NCBI RefSeq assembly: GCF_000620465.1
Contig: NZ_JIBE01000004.1
Coordinates: forward strand, 372,001 to 436,000
Length of the DNA: 64,000 nt
DNA from: Ralstonia sp. UNC404CL21Col
GTDB taxonomy: Bacteria; Pseudomonadota; Gammaproteobacteria; Burkholderiales; Burkholderiaceae
Direction: 5' to 3'
Every line of letters starts with the position of its first letter. The first letter of the stretch is position 1. Under the pieces are notes generated by a model. The model made no database searches. It saw only the letters and a list, made by a program, of their open reading frames with translations, and had not been told where the DNA came from. Shown here in pieces: positions 61,138 to 64,000 of the stretch. The position numbers and the translations under genes are program-made.

Positions 61138-62064
61138 TCACTGCGCCGTCTGCTGGCGCTCGATTTCGTGGTGCTTCATCTGCAGATAATCCTGCCGTTC
61201 GATTTCATGCAATTGGCGCGGGTACTGCTCGGTGGCGCTGAACCAGGTGTTCAGCCGCTGCTGCAAGCGCTTGTCCGCCGGTGCCGACAGCGACTTGAGG
61301 TAGGCGTCGATGGCGAGGTAGTAGCGCATCGTGTTGCGCTCGAGCAGGCCGCGCACGCCGCCCACATATTCGGGCTCCCCGCCCGATGAAGATTCCGCCG
61401 TCTTGGTAAAACCGACCTTGCCGCTGCCCACGGTGGCAAGGTATGTGCGCATCGCCAGGCGCCCCGCCGCGCCGTAACCGTATGCGTAGGTCAGGTGCAG
61501 GAAGGTGTGGTTGCCGGCGCCCGGCGCGGGAATGGCCTCCAGCATGATGTGGTAGTCCCGCGTGCTGAGCGGGCCGGAAGCCGCGCTGAGTTCCACGCGG
61601 AAGTAATCCGCATTGCTGACAACAGGGTGATAACCGAACTCGAGGCGATAGCTGCTGGACAGCGAGTCCTCCACCTTGCGGCCGAGGTTCACGTTCAGCA
61701 CGCTGCCATCCGTGCCCTGCGTGGCGTGGCAGTACTTGATATTCAGATGCAGGATGAGGACGTCGCACCAGTTGGCAGCGCCATGCTCCGGATCGCCCAG
61801 CGCGCTCTTGACGGTGGCGAACGGGTAGTCGAGCACGCTATAGATGTCGCTCTTGAGCCGTTCGGGCGCTTCGGTGGATTCCAGCACCAACGGACGATGG
61901 AACACGTTATCGGCCAGCTGGGGCGCCACGGTCTGGTATTTGTCGCGCAGCGCTTGCGCGTTGTCTGCCGCACGCGCGGGGAGGCTCAGGCACAGGCTTG
62001 CCATCAAGGCAATCACGGCAAGCGAGCCAGACCAGGCGGTATGTCGACGGGGGGTCATAGGCAT
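61138..62064 (-). CDS. Secreted protein of unknown function, 308 residues
   Basis: Periplasmic or surface protein with a signal peptide (SLAVIALMASLCLSLPARA, cleavage about residue 32). The mature part begins ADNAQALRDKYQTVAPQL and includes LKSDIYSVLDYPFATVKSALGDPEHGAANWCDVLILHLNIKYCHA with two Cys, then several beta strands (YRLEFGYHPV, YHIMLEAIP, HTFLHLTYAYGYG). The tail carries the short repeat HEIERQ twice. No catalytic motif was recognised. An ATG two codons later is an equal start. A START/SRPBCC-like lipid-binding fold is conceivable but not shown. Its stop is 13 bases from the convergent PGDYG gene. Confidence 0.82.
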   Translation of the reverse strand: MPMTPRRHTAWSGSLAVIALMASLCLSLPARAADNAQALRDKYQTVAPQLADNVFHRPLVLESTEAPERLKSDIYSVLDYPFATVKSALGDPEHGAANWCDVLILHLNIKYCHATQGTDGSVLNVNLGRKVEDSLSSSYRLEFGYHPVVSNADYFRVELSAASGPLSTRDYHIMLEAIPAPGAGNHTFLHLTYAYGYGAAGRLAMRTYLATVGSGKVGFTKTAESSSGGEPEYVGGVRGLLERNTMRYYLAIDAYLKSLSAPADKRLQQRLNTWFSATEQYPRQLHEIERQDYLQMKHHEIERQQTAQ

Positions 62065-62248
62065 GGCGTTCTCGTGGAATCGTTCTTCATTCTAGGAGGC
62101 GCGGATGCACATGCCGTCGCAACAAATGGTCCTGCGCCGGCACATCGTCCATGCGGCGTTCTGTCATCACGGCTGCCAAGGCATGCGCCGATGCGGCTCG
62201 GTAAAATGAACGCTTCTTCGCCTCGTGCTTCCCGGCACTTTCGGCACC

Positions 62249-63145
62249 ATGCCCTCGCCATTCGACGCCATTCGCGAACGCATCGCCAATCAGGTCCGCG
62301 GCCTGACGCGCGCCACCGGCAGCCTCACCCTCGACATTGCTTCACCGCCCGGCGACCCCGGCCTGTTCGGCCCCGATGCAGTCTGCTGGAAGGTGCACGC
62401 CGATTTTCCGGCGATGATGGCCGGCGGCATCAGCGCGTTGTTGTTGCAGGCGCTGCACCCCCGCGCGCTGGCCGGCGTGTGGGACCACTCCAATTTTCGT
62501 GAAGACCTGCAAGGGCGCCTGGGCCGCACCGCGCAGTTCGTGGCCGGCACCACGTATGGCAGCCGGCAAGATGCGCTGGCGCTCATCGACCGCGTGAAGA
62601 CCATCCATGACCGTGTGCAGGGCATCGCGCCCGATGGCCGGCCGTATTCCGCCAACGACCCCGACCTGCTCACCTGGGTGCACGTGGCCGAAATGTCGAG
62701 CTTCCTGGCGGGCTATCTGCGCTATGTGGATGCCGGCCTGAGCGGCGCGCAGCAGGATCGCTACTTTGAAGAGACCGCGCTGGTGGCCGAGATGCTCGGC
62801 GCGCGAGACGTGCCGAAATCGCGGGCGGCGGTGCAGACTTATCTGAACGCGATGCGCGCCGAGCTGGTGGCCAGCGATCGCACGCGCACGGTGGTGGACG
62901 TCTTGATGACGTGGCAGGCGCCGCGCCCGGGGTTGCGTCCAGCGGTCCGCCTCTTTCTGGACGCGGGCATCCAGCTGTTGCCGCCGTGGGCCATCCAGAT
63001 GCTTGATCTGAAGCGGCCGCCGCTGCAGGCGGCGTTTGCCTCGGCGGCCATGCGCACCGTGGCACCGACGCTGCGCTGGGCGTTGCATGACGGCAGCGTG
63101 GCGCGCCGCGCTCGTCGGCGCGCGCTGGCGCCTGCCGCGAGCTAG
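62249..63145 (+). CDS. DUF2236/MpaB-family oxygenase-like protein
   Basis: Protein of 298 residues matching the DUF2236 (MpaB/latex-clearing-protein-like) family, whose characterised members are haem b oxygenases. It has CWKVHADFPAMMAGGISALLLQALHPRALAGVWDHSNF near the start; His77 in LHPRAL and the following region are in the usual position for the haem-binding part. YGSRQDALALIDRVKTIHDRVQG and LLTWVHVAEMSSFLAGYLRY follow. The protein lacks a signal peptide. The ATG chosen is the better of two; a GTG 8 codons upstream is in frame. Substrate and oxygenase activity are unproven. It is convergent with the exporter gene. Confidence 0.85.
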   Translation: MPSPFDAIRERIANQVRGLTRATGSLTLDIASPPGDPGLFGPDAVCWKVHADFPAMMAGGISALLLQALHPRALAGVWDHSNFREDLQGRLGRTAQFVAGTTYGSRQDALALIDRVKTIHDRVQGIAPDGRPYSANDPDLLTWVHVAEMSSFLAGYLRYVDAGLSGAQQDRYFEETALVAEMLGARDVPKSRAAVQTYLNAMRAELVASDRTRTVVDVLMTWQAPRPGLRPAVRLFLDAGIQLLPPWAIQMLDLKRPPLQAAFASAAMRTVAPTLRWALHDGSVARRARRRALAPAAS

Positions 63146-63157
63146 CGCGCTCGTCTT

Positions 63158-64000
63158 TTACTCGATGGCTTCGGCAAGTGACACCTTGCCGCGCAGCGCC
63201 TTCTCTTCCAGCCGCACGATCAGCAGCGGCGAAATTACCGACACCGCCGCGGCAAAGAAGAACAGATGCCGGAACGCGCTTTCGCCTGCGCGTTGCAACG
63301 CCTGGGCGTCGGCGCCATTGCTTGCCAGGGCCGCGTGGAACAGGTCCATCAGCACGTCGCCGCCGGCCGCCACCTGGGCGCCGGGCGCAGCCTGCCGCAG
63401 CAGCGCAATCAACACGGAGGTCAGCACCGCCACGCCCACCGCGCCACCCAACAGGCGCGAGAAGGCGGTCAGCGCCGTGGCCAGGCCCACCGTCTGCGGT
63501 GGCACCGCGTTTTGCGTGGCGACCAGGCCAGTCGGGAACTGCACGCCGATCGCCAGGCCGAGCACGATCATTGCCAAGGTGAGCGCCAGCACGCTGTGCG
63601 GGTCGAGCAAACCCAGCGATGCGACGGCGAACGGCACCACGCTTGCGCCAATCAGCATCAACGGCTTGTAGCGGCCGCTGTGCGTCATCCACCGGCCGGC
63701 AATGAAGGCGCCAAGCGGAATCGACAGCGTGAGCGGCACGAGGCGCAGCGCGGCCGCATCGGGGCTGGCACCGGCCACCATCTGAAAGCGCAGCGGCATC
63801 AGCACCGACGTGGCAATCAACTGGAAGAAACACAGGAACAGCGCCAGGCAGCAGATCGTGACCGTGCGCACACGGAACATCGACAGCGGAATGATCGGCT
63901 CGACGGCACGGTTTTCCTGCCAGACGAACGCGCCCAGCAACACCACCGCGCCCGCCAGTAGGCCTAGGTTGTCGGGCTGCGTGAGCGGCGTGCCCTGTCC
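63158..64000 (-). CDS. DHA2-family MFS multidrug transporter (5' end outside window)
   Basis: C-terminal part (about 280 residues) of an EmrB/QacA-type 14-TM drug:H+ antiporter. The visible frame runs to the window end with no start. It has a hydrophobic segment followed by the FVWQENRAVEPIIPLSMFR loop, characteristic of the middle of DHA2 transporters, then further TM helices including LMIGASVVPFAVASLGL and IALLRQA, and a final cytoplasmic tail. Its stop lies 13 bases from the convergent DUF2236 gene. Substrates are not predictable from this part. Confidence 0.9.
   Translation of the reverse strand, partial: GQGTPLTQPDNLGLLAGAVVLLGAFVWQENRAVEPIIPLSMFRVRTVTICCLALFLCFFQLIATSVLMPLRFQMVAGASPDAAALRLVPLTLSIPLGAFIAGRWMTHSGRYKPLMLIGASVVPFAVASLGLLDPHSVLALTLAMIVLGLAIGVQFPTGLVATQNAVPPQTVGLATALTAFSRLLGGAVGVAVLTSVLIALLRQAAPGAQVAAGGDVLMDLFHAALASNGADAQALQRAGESAFRHLFFFAAAVSVISPLLIVRLEEKALRGKVSLAEAIE

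Noticed and set aside
1..64000. tRNA, rRNA, CRISPR array, insertion sequence or prophage
   Set aside because: No cloverleaf with TTCGA-type T-loop, no rRNA segment, no regularly spaced repeats and no transposase or phage genes were recognised.

Overview
The window is high-GC DNA from a betaproteobacterium, most likely a Ralstonia or close Burkholderiaceae relative. This is an inference from the gene families: Burkholderiales-type porin, assimilatory nirBD-nasA cluster, Tle3-type type VI effector module and PagL-like lipid A deacylase. No replication origin, rRNA, tRNA, CRISPR array or intact insertion sequence was seen. The first gene (OmpR-type regulator) and the last gene (DHA2-family exporter) are cut by the window ends.

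Layout. 0-10 kb: a divergent response regulator facing a complete tripartite efflux operon (MdtA-like adaptor, two RND pumps, outer-membrane factor), followed by a PagL-like lipid A deacylase. 11-18.5 kb: a signalling block with a PAS-GGDEF diguanylate cyclase, an unknown small protein, a GtrA-type membrane protein, a YcgR-like PilZ protein behind a flagellar sigma-28-type promoter, a GGDEF-EAL protein with a degenerate GGDEF site, and a chemoreceptor. 18.5-23.5 kb: an entericidin-like lipoprotein, two divergent phospholipase D/cardiolipin synthase-type genes and an MFS exporter. 23.5-31.3 kb: an AraC regulator divergent from a catabolic cluster (beta-keto acid cleavage enzyme, MFS importer, quinone oxidoreductase, TauD-type dioxygenase, porin, then a serine hydrolase and a Rieske protein) whose substrate is unknown. 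31.3-33.3 kb: a DUF2239 and MATE gene pair.

33.5-40.2 kb: a type VI secretion cargo island with a frameshifted vgrG, a Tle3-like lipase effector and an overlapping lipoprotein, probably its immunity protein. 40.4-49 kb: the assimilatory nitrate operon on the minus strand (transporter, nirB, nirD, FAD oxidoreductase, nitrate reductase). It has a sigma-54-type promoter, a candidate NtrC site and a leader with two small hairpins and a strong terminator, which suggests nitrate-responsive antitermination. A 125-bp palindromic element lies inside this operon. 49-52 kb: small stress proteins and an Aer-like chemoreceptor with a strong sigma-28-type promoter.

52-55.1 kb: a GbsR/MarR-type regulator followed by a two-subunit bd-type oxidase, with a palindrome and an FNR/Anr-like box at the promoter. 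55.2-64 kb: NIPSNAP protein, LuxR-type regulator, a 700-residue lipoprotein, a dipeptidase with an unusual N-terminal domain ahead of an internal Tat-type signal, a PGDYG-type protein, a secreted protein of unknown function, a DUF2236/MpaB-type oxygenase and the truncated exporter. Overall the region reads as ordinary chromosome (efflux, motility signalling, nitrogen and oxygen metabolism) with two accessory parts: the type VI cargo module and the uncharacterised catabolic cluster.
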